From Aldehydirespirator sp963662645 (GTDB taxonomy: Bacteria; Actinomycetota; Acidimicrobiia; Acidimicrobiales; Aldehydirespiratoraceae), in assembly GCA_963662645.2 (NCBI GenBank), contig OY759762.1, positions 2,542,001-2,606,000 of the forward strand: 64,000 nt of DNA. Direction: 5' to 3'. Shown here in pieces: positions 7,574 to 15,453 of the stretch (position 1 is the first letter of the stretch; each line of letters opens with the position of its first letter). Both the position numbers and the translations under genes were made by a program. A model generated the notes under the pieces. That model made no database searches. It was given only the letters and a program-made list of their open reading frames with translations, and was not told where the DNA came from.

Positions 7574-7696
7574 CATCGGTGCCCGCGCCGGGGCTCCTGA
7601 TGGCGCTCGTCGCAGAGGTCGAGCAACAGCTCGCGCCATCGCCTGCACCGCCGCCCGCGCTGGGGCACTTGATGGCGCGTCCCGTCTGTCGGCGCG

Positions 7697-7702
7697 TAGC
7701 GT
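7697..7702 (+). promoter_or_regulatory. -10 box of a likely leaderless promoter (lipoprotein)
   Basis: TAGCGT six bases before ATG 7709. This spacing favours ATG 7709 over the GTG at 7706 as the start. Confidence 0.5.
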
Positions 7703-7708
7703 TGCGTG

Positions 7709-8257
7709 ATGCTGTCTCGTTGCGCGCCCCGAAGGCCGGCGCGTCTTCTGGGCGGCCTGCTCGCGGTCGCCCTAGTGGTCGTGGCCGCCTCAGGCTGCGC
7801 CGACACCGCCGATGGTCCGCTGGTGGTCGAGGAGACTGTCGAAGAAGACGTCATAGCCACCACCACGACGGTGCCGCCGGAGCCTCCTCGCTCCGTGGGG
7901 ACGGCTGAGATCGGTGAGACCCGATACGAGTTCGCGGTTACCTGCCACGAGCTCGGCGCCGGTGAGGTGGTCGTCATCGGGGCGGGTGACGATCCCGCCT
8001 CCGGTGGTCTGGTCGAGCTGTACCTGCAAGCCTTCCTCTCCGACCCGTATGTGGGGCTGAGGCTCGCAGACGGAACGCTTATCGAGCCGTCCCTCGACGG
8101 CCCCTTGGACCTGTACGTGCAGGACGACGTGATCCGCGCCTCCGCCATCCGCTTCGTACGGGATCTAGACCTGGAGACGGGCGAGGCCACCGAGGTGGGC
8201 TTCGGCGAGTTCGAGATCCACTGCTACAGCTACGAGCGCGAGCCGCCTTCCAGCTAG
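7709..8257 (+). CDS. Secreted lipoprotein of unknown function
   Basis: A 182-residue protein with a lipoprotein signal peptide: a basic start (RCAPRRPARLLGG), a hydrophobic core and the lipobox AASGC near residue 30. A Thr-rich linker follows (ATTTTVPPEPP), then a domain of about 120 residues beginning AEIGETRYEFAVTCHELG that resembles the small beta-rich domains of actinobacterial surface lipoproteins. It is expected to be anchored to the outer face of the membrane. Its TAG stop shares the bases CTAG (8254-8257) with the stop codon of the convergent next gene. Confidence 0.65.
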   Translation: MLSRCAPRRPARLLGGLLAVALVVVAASGCADTADGPLVVEETVEEDVIATTTTVPPEPPRSVGTAEIGETRYEFAVTCHELGAGEVVVIGAGDDPASGGLVELYLQAFLSDPYVGLRLADGTLIEPSLDGPLDLYVQDDVIRASAIRFVRDLDLETGEATEVGFGEFEIHCYSYEREPPSS

Positions 8258-9102
8258 GGCGTCTCGCAGCCCGTGTCCAGCATCACCTGCGGCACACGTC
8301 CCGACTTGAAGGCCCGCACGGCACCCTCGGAGATGTTGAACACCACCCGGTAGTTCCGGTCGCCCGGATCCCTCGGCACGAAGACCAGATCGACGGTGCC
8401 GTCCACCCGCACCTCCCGTTCGATCCTGTCGCCGAACAGGTCGGTGACCATGCTCTCGGGGGACCCGACGCCCACGCCGGAGCGGGTCGTGATCGGCCCG
8501 CTGTTGATGTCGACGCGCTCGATGGTGCCCGCGTGGACGAGGAAGACGATGCCCTCGGGGGCGTCGAAGGGGACGACGTGATAACAGGCACCGGTCGGTC
8601 CCGCGGGCACCAGCACCGTCCCCGCAGCCTCCTGGGCTTCGTTGACGGTCATGCCGAAATGAACGGTGTCCAGGCCGACGGTCGTCACGGTGGACCGGTT
8701 GCTGAGCGTCGGCGGACCGAATTGCTCCGGGTTCTCCGGCGGCACCGTTGTGATCGTGGTGGTCGTGGCCTGGACCGTGGTGGTGGTCGAGGCCGTGGTT
8801 GAAGTCGTGGTTGAAGTGCCGCCAGCATCGACGCTCTGGTCGCTCTGGTCGCCCCGAGCGTCATCGTCGACGGCGGGCTGGTCGTCTGATCCGGTGTCCT
8901 CGCGCACTTCTCCGCTGTCGTCGGCGACCGTCGGGGCATCCCCGTCGTCCCCAGTGTCGCGGCCGAGCCACCAGATCAAGCCGCCCACGACGAGGATCAC
9001 CACGCCGACTGCTATGAGAATCGGCACCCACCTCGGGCTTCGCCTCTCGGCGGCGCCCGGCCAGAACTGACCCTGATCCTCAGGTTCCGCATTCCACTCC
9101 AC
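8254..9102 (-). CDS. Membrane-anchored extracytoplasmic protein with Thr-rich stalk
   Basis: Read from GTG 9102 this gives about 282 residues: a short cytoplasmic segment, one transmembrane helix (VPILIAVGVVILVVGGLIWW), an acidic Asp-rich linker, a Thr-rich stalk (TSTTTSTTASTTTTVQATTT) and a C-terminal domain (VHFGMTVNEAQEAAGTVLVP and onward) of unknown function. An open frame continues upstream to 9243, but that extension would run through the tRNA gene, so I prefer 9102; TACTCT (9111-9116) lies eight bases before it. The C-terminal segment resembles actinobacterial ligand- or stress-sensing domains, but I cannot name it. Confidence 0.65.
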   Translation of the reverse strand: MEWNAEPEDQGQFWPGAAERRSPRWVPILIAVGVVILVVGGLIWWLGRDTGDDGDAPTVADDSGEVREDTGSDDQPAVDDDARGDQSDQSVDAGGTSTTTSTTASTTTTVQATTTTITTVPPENPEQFGPPTLSNRSTVTTVGLDTVHFGMTVNEAQEAAGTVLVPAGPTGACYHVVPFDAPEGIVFLVHAGTIERVDINSGPITTRSGVGVGSPESMVTDLFGDRIEREVRVDGTVDLVFVPRDPGDRNYRVVFNISEGAVRAFKSGRVPQVMLDTGCETP

Positions 9103-9215
9103 GAAGGTGGAGAGTACCGAGCCGCTGGCGGCACGGTGTGGATACACATCCGGGCACGCCGCCCGGCTGCCGTCTCGCGAATCCACGCGCGGGCCGGCAC
9201 GGCAAGTTCGGCCTG

Positions 9216-9288
9216 TGGGCCGCCCGGGGCTCGAACCCGGCACCTTGAGATTAAAAGTCTCCTGCTCTACCCGATGAGCTAGCGGCCC
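9216..9288 (-). tRNA. tRNA-Lys (UUU)
   Basis: The minus strand folds into a standard cloverleaf of 73 bases: acceptor stem GGGCCGC/GCGGCCC, D-arm GCTC..GAGC, anticodon loop CTTTTAA with anticodon TTT, T-arm CCGGGTTCGAGCCCCGG and discriminator A. The anticodon stem has one mismatch at its outer pair. CCA is not encoded. The gene lies directly upstream of the Thr-stalk membrane protein. Confidence 0.95.
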
Positions 9289-9330
9289 GTCCCCATTGTG
9301 GCAGCAGCCCGGACCATATCCGGCCCGGCC

Positions 9331-9702
9331 TCAGGTCGGTTTACCGGTGAAGCGGTGGGCTTCGAGGTCACTGAGGTTCGCCCATTCCAGCGTGCGGGCG
9401 TGGGTTGCCTCCAAGACGACCTGGGGCGCGGCTCCAGCCTCGAGTGCCTCCGTCCAGCGAGGCGCGCACAGGCACCAATGGTCGCCGGGCGCCAGCCCGT
9501 CGAAGCCGATGGCCGGTTGGGGGGTCGAGAGGTCGTTGCCCGCGGCCTTGGAGAATTCGAGGAACTCGGCGGTCATCACCGCGCACACGGTATGGACCCC
9601 GTAGTCGCCGGAGTCGGTATTGCAGCAGCCGTCCCGGAACCAGCCGGTGAGCGGGTCGAAGGAGCATGGTTGCAACTCGCCGCCGAGAACGTTGAGGGCC
9701 AT
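9331..9702 (-). CDS. DUF2237 family protein
   Basis: A 123-residue protein matching the DUF2237 family over its full length: NVLGGELQPCSFDPLTG, then FRDGCCNTDSGDYGVHTVCA, VMTAEFLEFSKAAGNDLSTP, PGDHWCLCAPRW and VVLEATHARTLEW. The family is conserved in many bacteria, rich in conserved cysteines, and has no established function. Confidence 0.9.
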   Translation of the reverse strand: MALNVLGGELQPCSFDPLTGWFRDGCCNTDSGDYGVHTVCAVMTAEFLEFSKAAGNDLSTPQPAIGFDGLAPGDHWCLCAPRWTEALEAGAAPQVVLEATHARTLEWANLSDLEAHRFTGKPT

Positions 9703-9742
9703 GATGCCCAGTCTCTCAGATCTGGGGTGCTCGCGCCGCGGT

Positions 9743-9748
9743 TACTCT
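9743..9748 (+). promoter_or_regulatory. -10 box of a likely leaderless promoter
   Basis: TACTCT with six bases (GTCGGC) to ATG 9755; it sets the start of the small coiled-coil protein. Confidence 0.5.
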
Positions 9749-9754
9749 GTCGGC

Positions 9755-9994
9755 ATGGGCGAGGCGAGCGGACCTGTGCCGCCGGAGGGTCGAGTTGGCG
9801 AGGAGGCGACCGGACGTCCGCCTCCGGATGCCGCAGCGGCTCGCCGGGCGGCCCAACTCGAAGGCATTGAGCGGGATCTGGACACTGTGGACGGGGCCCT
9901 CTCCGCGCTGGACTCCGATGACCTTGAAGGGGCGGAGGCGCTTGCGGCAGAACTCGAAGAGTCAGCTGGAGATCCCGCGGCCGGCAGCAGTTGA
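9755..9994 (+). CDS. Small coiled-coil protein resembling the DksA/TraR N-terminal helix
   Basis: A 79-residue acidic protein. Its central helix (AAQLEGIERDLDTVDGALSA, then LDSDDLEGAEALAAELEE) resembles the coiled-coil part of DksA/TraR-type regulators, where LxxIExDLxxVexALxrLD precedes a zinc finger. Here there is no cysteine, so the zinc finger is absent. The role is unknown. The start is chosen from the TACTCT box six bases upstream. Confidence 0.5.
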   Translation: MGEASGPVPPEGRVGEEATGRPPPDAAAARRAAQLEGIERDLDTVDGALSALDSDDLEGAEALAAELEESAGDPAAGSS

Positions 9995-10004
9995 TCGGGG
10001 GGTG

Positions 10005-10571
10005 TCAGCTGGCGAGGGCGTCCTGCGACGGGCTCGCGGTGCGGCTGAGGTCACTGAGGGCCAACAGGTATCCTTCGGCTCTCTCCGCGTAGGGGTTGCG
10101 GTTCACGAGCGCTTGGAACTCGGGCGAGTGCTCGGCTACGACCAAGTGCGCCAACTCGTGGATGATCACATGGTCGAGCACCCAGGGAGGTGCTTCGGCC
10201 AGCCGACTCGAGATCCGAATGTCGCCGCTTGCGGTCGAGCAGGAGCCCCAGCGCAAGCGCTGCCGGGACGACCACTGGATTGAGCGCGGCTCGGGAAGGC
10301 CGAAGCGGGCTGCGAGTTCCCGAGCTCTGGGCTCCAGCGGCAGGTGGCCGCAGCGCCGCTTCTCCTCGAAGCGGGTCAGGACCTTGCTCACCAGGGCCTG
10401 CTCCTCGTCTTTCGTCGTCCACGCCGGAACCCGCACGACCAGGACGCCTTCCGACATCCGGGCCGACACCGTCTTCTGGCGCCTGGAACTGCGGATCACT
10501 CGCACGGGCGGGAGACTCTGGGAGGTGGGTGCCTTCTCGGCGCAGCCGAGAGGTGTTTCGATGGTGCTCAT
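10005..10571 (-). CDS. YgjP-like zinc metallopeptidase (M48/SprT-like fold)
   Basis: A 188-residue protein ending in the metallopeptidase core HVIIHELAHLVVAEHSPEF, with the zinc-binding HExxH and a third ligand in the downstream HSPEF. RLRWGSCSTASGDIRISSRL is the conserved substrate-side segment of the YgjP family. The first 40 residues contain RVIRSSRRQKTVSAR, also typical. It is probably a cytosolic protease or peptidase of unknown target. Its ATG overlaps the stop of the histidine-phosphatase gene by three bases, so the two are coupled. Confidence 0.9.
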   Translation of the reverse strand: MSTIETPLGCAEKAPTSQSLPPVRVIRSSRRQKTVSARMSEGVLVVRVPAWTTKDEEQALVSKVLTRFEEKRRCGHLPLEPRARELAARFGLPEPRSIQWSSRQRLRWGSCSTASGDIRISSRLAEAPPWVLDHVIIHELAHLVVAEHSPEFQALVNRNPYAERAEGYLLALSDLSRTASPSQDALAS

Positions 10572-11170
10572 CGTCGCTCCGTTGGGGCAGTGGGCCTGAG
10601 GCACGCACCGTCGCCGGTGAGCGCGATTCGCTCTTGCAAGCACACCTGACCCGACTGCACCGAGATTCGGCGACCACCGAGATTGTCGATGCGCTTGAAG
10701 ACGCAATCGAAATGCCGTTCAAGTGTATAGATAACACCGGCATGTGACACAACAAGTACATCACCGGACGGGACCTGAGCCGCGATGCGGTCCGAGGCGG
10801 CCAGTACACGCTCGATCAGGGACTCGTTGCTCTCCCAGCCGGGCGGATAGTTGCCCGCCGCCAAGGCGCCGGGATAGTCGCGCTCGATCTGTTCAGCGGT
10901 GAGCCCCTGCCACAGACCTACGTCGCGCTCCCGCCACCCTGGATCACAGGTCACCGGCCCGGCGTCGAGCGTCTCGGCGATGATCTCGGCGGTCTCGCGA
11001 GCCCGGTCGAGATCACTGGACACGATGCAGTTGACACTGTCCAGGCCGGTGGCGGCAGCCCTGGCCTGAGCAGCGCCCGCTGGAGTCAGGGGCGGATTGG
11101 CGTGGCCCTGCCAGCGCCCGTCCAGGTTCCAGACGGACTCGGCGTGGCGAACGACGAGAAGATTGACCAT
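10568..11170 (-). CDS. Histidine phosphatase family protein
   Basis: A 200-residue member of the phosphoglycerate-mutase-like superfamily. The catalytic RHAES motif is at residues 8-12 (LLVVRHAESVWNLDGRWQGH), followed by LTPAGAAQARAAA, SDLDRARETAEII and the second catalytic histidine in VVSHAGVIYTL. Many such proteins are broad phosphatases. I chose ATG 11170 because the motif then starts at residue 8 as usual. The downstream gene is translationally coupled. Confidence 0.9.
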   Translation of the reverse strand: MVNLLVVRHAESVWNLDGRWQGHANPPLTPAGAAQARAAATGLDSVNCIVSSDLDRARETAEIIAETLDAGPVTCDPGWRERDVGLWQGLTAEQIERDYPGALAAGNYPPGWESNESLIERVLAASDRIAAQVPSGDVLVVSHAGVIYTLERHFDCVFKRIDNLGGRRISVQSGQVCLQERIALTGDGACLRPTAPTERR

Positions 11171-11313
11171 GATCGCGAGCGAACGTAACCCGGCGGTGCT
11201 CGCAGGCCGCGGATGCTCCCTACTACGTCGCATAGCAGATCGAGGGCGTCACTGGCGCTCCTGTTCCGCGGCCGCGCCGCCAACTCTCGCCCGCCCATCG
11301 TCTTGCGAATCGC

Positions 11314-11319
11314 TACTAT
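11314..11319 (+). promoter_or_regulatory. -10 box of a likely leaderless promoter (MoaD-like gene)
   Basis: TACTAT followed by six bases (GTCGCC) and GTG 11326. The same 12-mer TACTATGTCGCC also occurs at the 5' end of the STAS gene near 41208. Confidence 0.5.
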
Positions 11320-11325
11320 GTCGCC

Positions 11326-11562
11326 GTGGCGCGTCTGCGGCTGTTTGCATCGGCTCGGGAGGCGGCTGGAACCGGTCGCGACAAGGTGCCCGGTGCCACC
11401 GTGAGGGAAGTCTTGGAGAAGGCTTGCGACCGGTATGGCCATGACTTTGCGGGACTGCTCGAGACCTGCCAGGTGTGGCGCAACGGCGAGCCGGCCGCAC
11501 CCAATGCGCCGGTGGGAGACGACGACGAGATCGCAGTGCTGCCGCCCGTCTCGGGCGGCTGA
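11326..11562 (+). CDS. MoaD/ThiS family sulfur-carrier protein
   Basis: A 78-residue ubiquitin-like protein: MARLRLFASAREAAGT at the start, VREVLEKACDRYG in the helix, and a C-terminal DEIAVLPPVSGG ending in the diglycine that is adenylated and thiocarboxylated in this family. MoaD carries sulfur for molybdopterin synthesis; other small carriers look alike, and no other molybdenum-cofactor genes lie nearby, so the pathway is uncertain. Start GTG at 11326, with a TACTAT box six bases upstream. Confidence 0.85.
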   Translation: MARLRLFASAREAAGTGRDKVPGATVREVLEKACDRYGHDFAGLLETCQVWRNGEPAAPNAPVGDDDEIAVLPPVSGG

Positions 11563-11592
11563 CCACAAGCCGGGAGATATCCTCCACCGTTC

Positions 11593-12807
11593 GTGAGTCG
11601 CGTCGCCATCCTGTCGCTTCACACCTCGCCGCTGGTGCTGCCGGGCCACGGCGACGCGGGCGGGATGAACGTCTACGTGCGCGAGCTCTCCTCCGCGCTG
11701 GCCCAGACGGGCGTCGATGCCACCGTGTTCGTCAGGCGTCACAGCACCGCCCCGACCGTCGTCGACGTAGAGCCCGGATTCAGGGTCGTCCATGTGGCCG
11801 CGGGAGCGGCCGACCTGGCCAAGGAGATGCTGCCGTCTGTGGTCGAGGGCTTTGCCGAGAGCGTGGAAGCGTGGATCCGCCAGAACCCGGTGGACGTGCT
11901 GCACGCCAACTACTGGCTGTCGGGGGTGGCCGGACACCGCTTGAAGCACGACTTGGACCTGCCTCTGGTGTCCACGTTCCACACTCTCGCCCGGGTCAAG
12001 GCCGAGACCGGTGATCCGGAGCCGCAGCGCCGGATCGACGCAGAGGCAGAGGTGATCGCCTGCTCCGACGTGATCACAGCCAACTCCATGACCGAGGTGC
12101 AGCAGCTTGCCGACCTGTACGGAGCCGATCCGAGGCGCATCGATGTGGTCGCGCCGGGCGTCGACGGCGCTCTGTTCTCGGTGGGGTCGCGGCGCGGCGC
12201 CCGCGCCGCACTGGGGATCGAAGGTGGGCCGGTGCTGCTGTTCGTCGGCCGCATACAGCCCTTGAAGGGACTGGACGTGGCCGTCGCGACCCTCGCGGGC
12301 CTCGGGCGCCGCCACGGCGATGCCCAGCTCCTCGTGGTGGGCGGCGCCTCGGGCCCTGAGGGCGGGCGCGAGCTCCGTCGCTTCGATGACGCCGTCCGCC
12401 GCCACCGTCTGCAGGGCCGTGTCAGGCTTGCGCCACCACAGCCTCACCACCTCCTGTCGACCTACTACCGGGCCGCGGATGTGTGCCTGGTTCCCAGCCG
12501 GTCGGAGTCCTTCGGCCTCGTCGCCTTGGAGGCGGCGGCATGCGGCGTGCCCGTGGTCGCGGCCGACGTGGGCGGGCTTCGAACGCTGGTGGACCACGGC
12601 CGCAACGGCTTCCGCATTCCCGGACGCAACCCGGCGCGATACACGGAGGCAGTGCTCTCCATCCTTGAAGACCCGGTGCTGGCCTCGTCCATGGCCCGTC
12701 GGGGCGCTGATATGGCTGGCCGGTACTCCTGGACGGCCACGGCGGCCCGCCTGCGCAGGATCTTCGCGGATCTCTCGCTGCGGGTTCCGCTGGACTGCAC
12801 GGCCTGA
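11593..12807 (+). CDS. mshA: D-inositol-3-phosphate glycosyltransferase (mycothiol pathway)
   Basis: A GT4-family glycosyltransferase of 404 residues that would join UDP-GlcNAc to 1-L-myo-inositol-1-phosphate, the first step of mycothiol synthesis. The MshA signature GHGDAGGMNVYVRELSSAL appears near residue 19, HANYWLSGVAGHRLK follows, and the C-terminal donor-binding part has FVGRIQPLKGLDVAV and PSRSESFGLVALEAAACGVP (the E-x7-E region). Mycothiol is characteristic of Actinomycetota. The next gene encodes a YbjN-domain protein, a common mshA neighbour in actinobacteria. Confidence 0.93.
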   Translation: MSRVAILSLHTSPLVLPGHGDAGGMNVYVRELSSALAQTGVDATVFVRRHSTAPTVVDVEPGFRVVHVAAGAADLAKEMLPSVVEGFAESVEAWIRQNPVDVLHANYWLSGVAGHRLKHDLDLPLVSTFHTLARVKAETGDPEPQRRIDAEAEVIACSDVITANSMTEVQQLADLYGADPRRIDVVAPGVDGALFSVGSRRGARAALGIEGGPVLLFVGRIQPLKGLDVAVATLAGLGRRHGDAQLLVVGGASGPEGGRELRRFDDAVRRHRLQGRVRLAPPQPHHLLSTYYRAADVCLVPSRSESFGLVALEAAACGVPVVAADVGGLRTLVDHGRNGFRIPGRNPARYTEAVLSILEDPVLASSMARRGADMAGRYSWTATAARLRRIFADLSLRVPLDCTA

Positions 12808-12814
12808 CCCCATC

Positions 12815-13339
12815 ATGACCGGACCGGACTCCCCGGCGGCGGGCCGTTCCGATCCCACGGCTTCCGACCCCATGACTCAGGCGCCGCCTGCGTCGGATGC
12901 GGATCTCGACGCTATGGAGCAGCAGATCGACTCGTGGCTGGCAGCCGGGGCCGAAGCGAACCCCGCCATCGACGCCATCGAGCGCGGCCCGCGGGGCGAG
13001 CGACGGTGGTACGTGCGCCTCCACGGCGAGGAGAAGGACGTGTGGACGATCTGGTTCACCCTGGGTCAGCGCACGTTGCGCTACGAGACCTACCTGGTGC
13101 CTGCGCCGGAGGAGAACCACGCTCGCTTCTACGAGCACCTGCTGCGCCGGAACCGGCGGCTGACCGGTCTGAAGCTCGAGATCGGACCCGAGGACGCGGT
13201 GTTCCTGTCGGGGTCCACACCGGTCTCGCAGGTGACTGCCGGGGTGCTGGACGGTATTCTCGGCTCGATGTACGCGGCCACCGAGTTGATCTTCCGACCG
13301 GCGATGCGCATCGGCTACGCCTCGAAGTTCCGGGGCTGA
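12815..13339 (+). CDS. YbjN domain-containing protein
   Basis: A 174-residue protein with a charged N-terminal tail and a YbjN domain of about 120 residues (WYVRLHGEEKDVWTIWFTLG, RYETYLVPAPEENHARFYEH, LLRRNRRLTGLKLEIGPEDA). YbjN domains share a fold with type III secretion chaperones and are often regulatory; no enzymatic role is known. It starts seven bases after mshA and is probably in the same transcript. Confidence 0.85.
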   Translation: MTGPDSPAAGRSDPTASDPMTQAPPASDADLDAMEQQIDSWLAAGAEANPAIDAIERGPRGERRWYVRLHGEEKDVWTIWFTLGQRTLRYETYLVPAPEENHARFYEHLLRRNRRLTGLKLEIGPEDAVFLSGSTPVSQVTAGVLDGILGSMYAATELIFRPAMRIGYASKFRG

Positions 13340-13370
13340 CGCAGGGCCCTGAGGACTGTCCTTGGCTCGC

Positions 13371-13408
13371 ATCCGAAAATCTTCTTGCGATATCGTTGAT
13401 TTTCGGAT
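13371..13408. promoter_or_regulatory. 11-bp perfect inverted repeat upstream of the cytochrome bc operon
   Basis: ATCCGAAAATC (13371-13381) and GATTTTCGGAT (13398-13408) are exact reverse complements with 16 bases between them. No T-run follows, so an operator is as likely as a terminator for the mshA-ybjN transcript. A second pair, AGAGAGGG (13431-13438) and CCCTCTCT (13465-13472), lies further on, and TACACT near 13591 could be the operon's -10. The rest of 13340-13630 has no gene. Confidence 0.5.
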
Positions 13409-13630
13409 ACTGTAGCGGCTGTTCCGGCGTAGAGAGGGTCGCCGTTCGGGGAAGTTGGGGATGGCCCTCTCTCCGCCGGCACACCGGCCGAGCGGGTGTC
13501 CGCGCCGGCTTCATCGCTCCCGATGTTCGGATCGAGACCCGTGCGCTGGTAGACCTACGCCGGTCCGGAGAGGGTCCGCCCCGCTCGGACTACACTGCCA
13601 GCCGTCAGTAGTCGTCGCCGAGGAGTACCG

Positions 13631-14086
13631 GTGGTCGCCTTCGCCCTGTCAATCGTGGTCACGGTCGCACTTGTCGGCGTCATCCTCGCCTACACGAAGC
13701 GCCGGCCGGTCGGTACGCCGGTCACTTGGGGCGAGGCCATGTTCGGGGCGATGATCGTCTTCTTCGGGATGTTCTGGATCTACGGGGTGGTGCCCCACCA
13801 GTGGCTCGCGTGGGCGGACAACGAGCTCAACTGGCGAACGGACAAGCTGTTCGTCGGCCCGGGAGGAATCCTGCGTGCCCAGGCCCACGGCGGCAGCTTC
13901 CCGTTCACGATCACCTACGTGGTGATCCGGGACATCATCGCCAGCGGGATCTACGTCGTCGGCGTCGGCGCGCAGGTGGCGCTGTGGATGATCTGGCAGA
14001 ACCGGGGCAAGAAGGCGGAGGCCGCCGAAGCGGTCGAGCTGTCGAGCTTCGGGCGTCCGCTGGTGCGGGAGGGATCCGAGGCGTGA
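13631..14086 (+). CDS. Membrane protein heading the cytochrome bc operon
   Basis: A 151-residue membrane protein with a first transmembrane helix at residues 2-20, a second near 40-55 (MFGAMIVFFGMFWIYGVVP) and a third near 100-120 (IIASGIYVVGVGAQVALWMI). GTG start preceded by GAGGAG. Its stop overlaps the ferredoxin start (GTGA), so the two are co-translated. The context implies an accessory subunit of the quinol oxidoreductase or a membrane anchor for the ferredoxin. I do not recognise a named family. Confidence 0.6.
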   Translation: MVAFALSIVVTVALVGVILAYTKRRPVGTPVTWGEAMFGAMIVFFGMFWIYGVVPHQWLAWADNELNWRTDKLFVGPGGILRAQAHGGSFPFTITYVVIRDIIASGIYVVGVGAQVALWMIWQNRGKKAEAAEAVELSSFGRPLVREGSEA

Positions 14087-14499
14087 CCACCACCGACGCC
14101 AACCCGCCCATGCCGGAGTTCCGGGACGATTACGTGCTGCAGGAGGTGGACGCGGCCTGGCTCGCGCAGGCGGTCAAGCCCAAGCAGTTCATCCACATCG
14201 ACCAGTCGGAGTGCATCATGTGCGAGGGCTGCGTGGACATCTGCCCTTGGAAGTGCATCTTCATGGTCACGACCGACGCAGTGGACGAGGCCGTCGGCAC
14301 CGAGCTGCCGGGCATAGACCCAGCCGACAAGGTGATCTTCACGATCGACGACGACGTGTGCACGCGCTGTGCTCTGTGCGTGGATCGCTGCCCGACCGGC
14401 GTCATCATTCTCGGCAAGATGGGCGATCCTCCCGCGGGGGGCGACCCTCACCAGAGAACCAACTCCCATGGCTACGGCTACGGGATGCGACTCGCCTGA
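14083..14499 (+). CDS. Dicluster 4Fe-4S ferredoxin
   Basis: A 138-residue soluble ferredoxin with two complete cluster motifs, CIMCEGCVDICPWKC at about residues 44-58 and CTRCALCVDRCP at about 93-104, so two [4Fe-4S] clusters. Placed between an accessory membrane protein and cytochrome b, it could deliver electrons to, or accept them from, the bc complex. Its start overlaps the preceding stop by four bases. The Gly/His/Tyr-rich tail has no cofactor motif. Confidence 0.9.
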   Translation: MTTTDANPPMPEFRDDYVLQEVDAAWLAQAVKPKQFIHIDQSECIMCEGCVDICPWKCIFMVTTDAVDEAVGTELPGIDPADKVIFTIDDDVCTRCALCVDRCPTGVIILGKMGDPPAGGDPHQRTNSHGYGYGMRLA

Positions 14500-14538
14500 A
14501 ACCCCCTCGACCCCCAAGACTCGATCCGCAGGAGACCA

Positions 14539-15333
14539 ATGGCCATCGACACAGAAGAGCGCAAGGCACCGCTGCCGGAGCGCCTGGCCGCCCAGATGAC
14601 GAAGCTCGGCGACCAAGTTCAAGGCTCGCAGGCCTGGACGTCGATCTTCCGGCCCGGATCGATCTTCCGGAAGGGCTATACCGACAGCCCCCGCAACCGG
14701 TCGTACGTGATCATGAACAGCGTGCTGTACCACCTTCACCCGGTGAAGGTGAAGCGCCACGCCGTGAAGGTGAGCTACACGCTGTGCCTGGGCGGCCTGA
14801 GCTTCTTCCTGTTCATCCTCGAGACCGTCACCGGCATCTTCCTGATGTTCTTCTACCGTCCCACCGCGGCCCAGGCCTGGGACGACATCTACATCCTGCA
14901 GACCTCGGTGACCTTCGGGCTGCTGGTCCGCAACATGCACCGGTGGGGCGCCCACCTCATGGTGATCACCGTGTTCCTCCACATGGCCCGGGTGTTCTAC
15001 CACGGGGCCTACAAGCCGCCCCGGGAGTTCAACTGGGTGATCGGCGTGATCCTGCTGAAGCTGACGCTGCTGCTGTCGTTCACCGGGTACCTGCTGCCGT
15101 GGGACCAACTGGCCCTGTGGGCGGTGACGGTGGGCACCAACATGATGGGATACACCCCCGTGTTCGGCGACCAAGTGCGATTCGTTCTGCTCGGCGGCGT
15201 GGAGATCGGCACGGACACGCTGCTGCGCTGGTACGTGCTGCACGTGCTGATGCTGCCGTTCGTGCTCGTCATCTTCCTGGCCGTCCACTTCTGGCGGGTC
15301 CGCAAGGACGGCGGCATCTCGGGTCCGCTGTAG
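14539..15333 (+). CDS. Cytochrome b, N-terminal half (b6-like)
   Basis: The haem-bearing half of a split cytochrome b, 264 residues. Family features are the RNMHRWGAHLMVITVFLHMA segment with haem-ligand histidines, GYLLPWDQLALWAVTVGTNM and the final helix with HVLMLPFVLVIFLAVHFWRV carrying the second histidine pair. Together with the next gene it forms a b6/subunit-IV arrangement, unlike the fused QcrB typical of better-known Actinomycetota. It oxidises menaquinol in the membrane. AGGAGA precedes the ATG. Confidence 0.92.
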   Translation: MAIDTEERKAPLPERLAAQMTKLGDQVQGSQAWTSIFRPGSIFRKGYTDSPRNRSYVIMNSVLYHLHPVKVKRHAVKVSYTLCLGGLSFFLFILETVTGIFLMFFYRPTAAQAWDDIYILQTSVTFGLLVRNMHRWGAHLMVITVFLHMARVFYHGAYKPPREFNWVIGVILLKLTLLLSFTGYLLPWDQLALWAVTVGTNMMGYTPVFGDQVRFVLLGGVEIGTDTLLRWYVLHVLMLPFVLVIFLAVHFWRVRKDGGISGPL

Positions 15334-15448
15334 AGGCCGAGCGGATAGGGAGCGATTCATGAACGTACGCGACGCACTGAGCGAGGCCGTGGCCCGAGCG
15401 GCCCGTGAGCGCAGCGAACAAGAGCGGGAAGTCGCGGAGCAGAGGTAG
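15333..15448 (-). repeat. Dispersed repeat B, copy 1, carrying a 29-codon ORF on the plus strand
   Basis: The reverse complement of this stretch contains GCTCTTGTTCGCTGCGCTCA and CGGGCCGCTCGGGCCACGG, almost identical to 23366-23413 and 45102-45160. On the plus strand it is read as a small ORF from ATG 15359 to TAG 15448 (beginning MNVRDALSEAVARAARERSE), which ends five bases before the next gene and is preceded by AGGGAG. This may be a coupling ORF rather than a functional peptide. Confidence 0.75.
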
Positions 15449-15453
15449 CGGCC

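Noticed and set aside
9103..9243. N-terminal extension of the Thr-stalk membrane protein to 9243
   Set aside because: It would run through part of tRNA-Lys and has no family-like content; GTG 9102 with a nearby -10 box is preferred.
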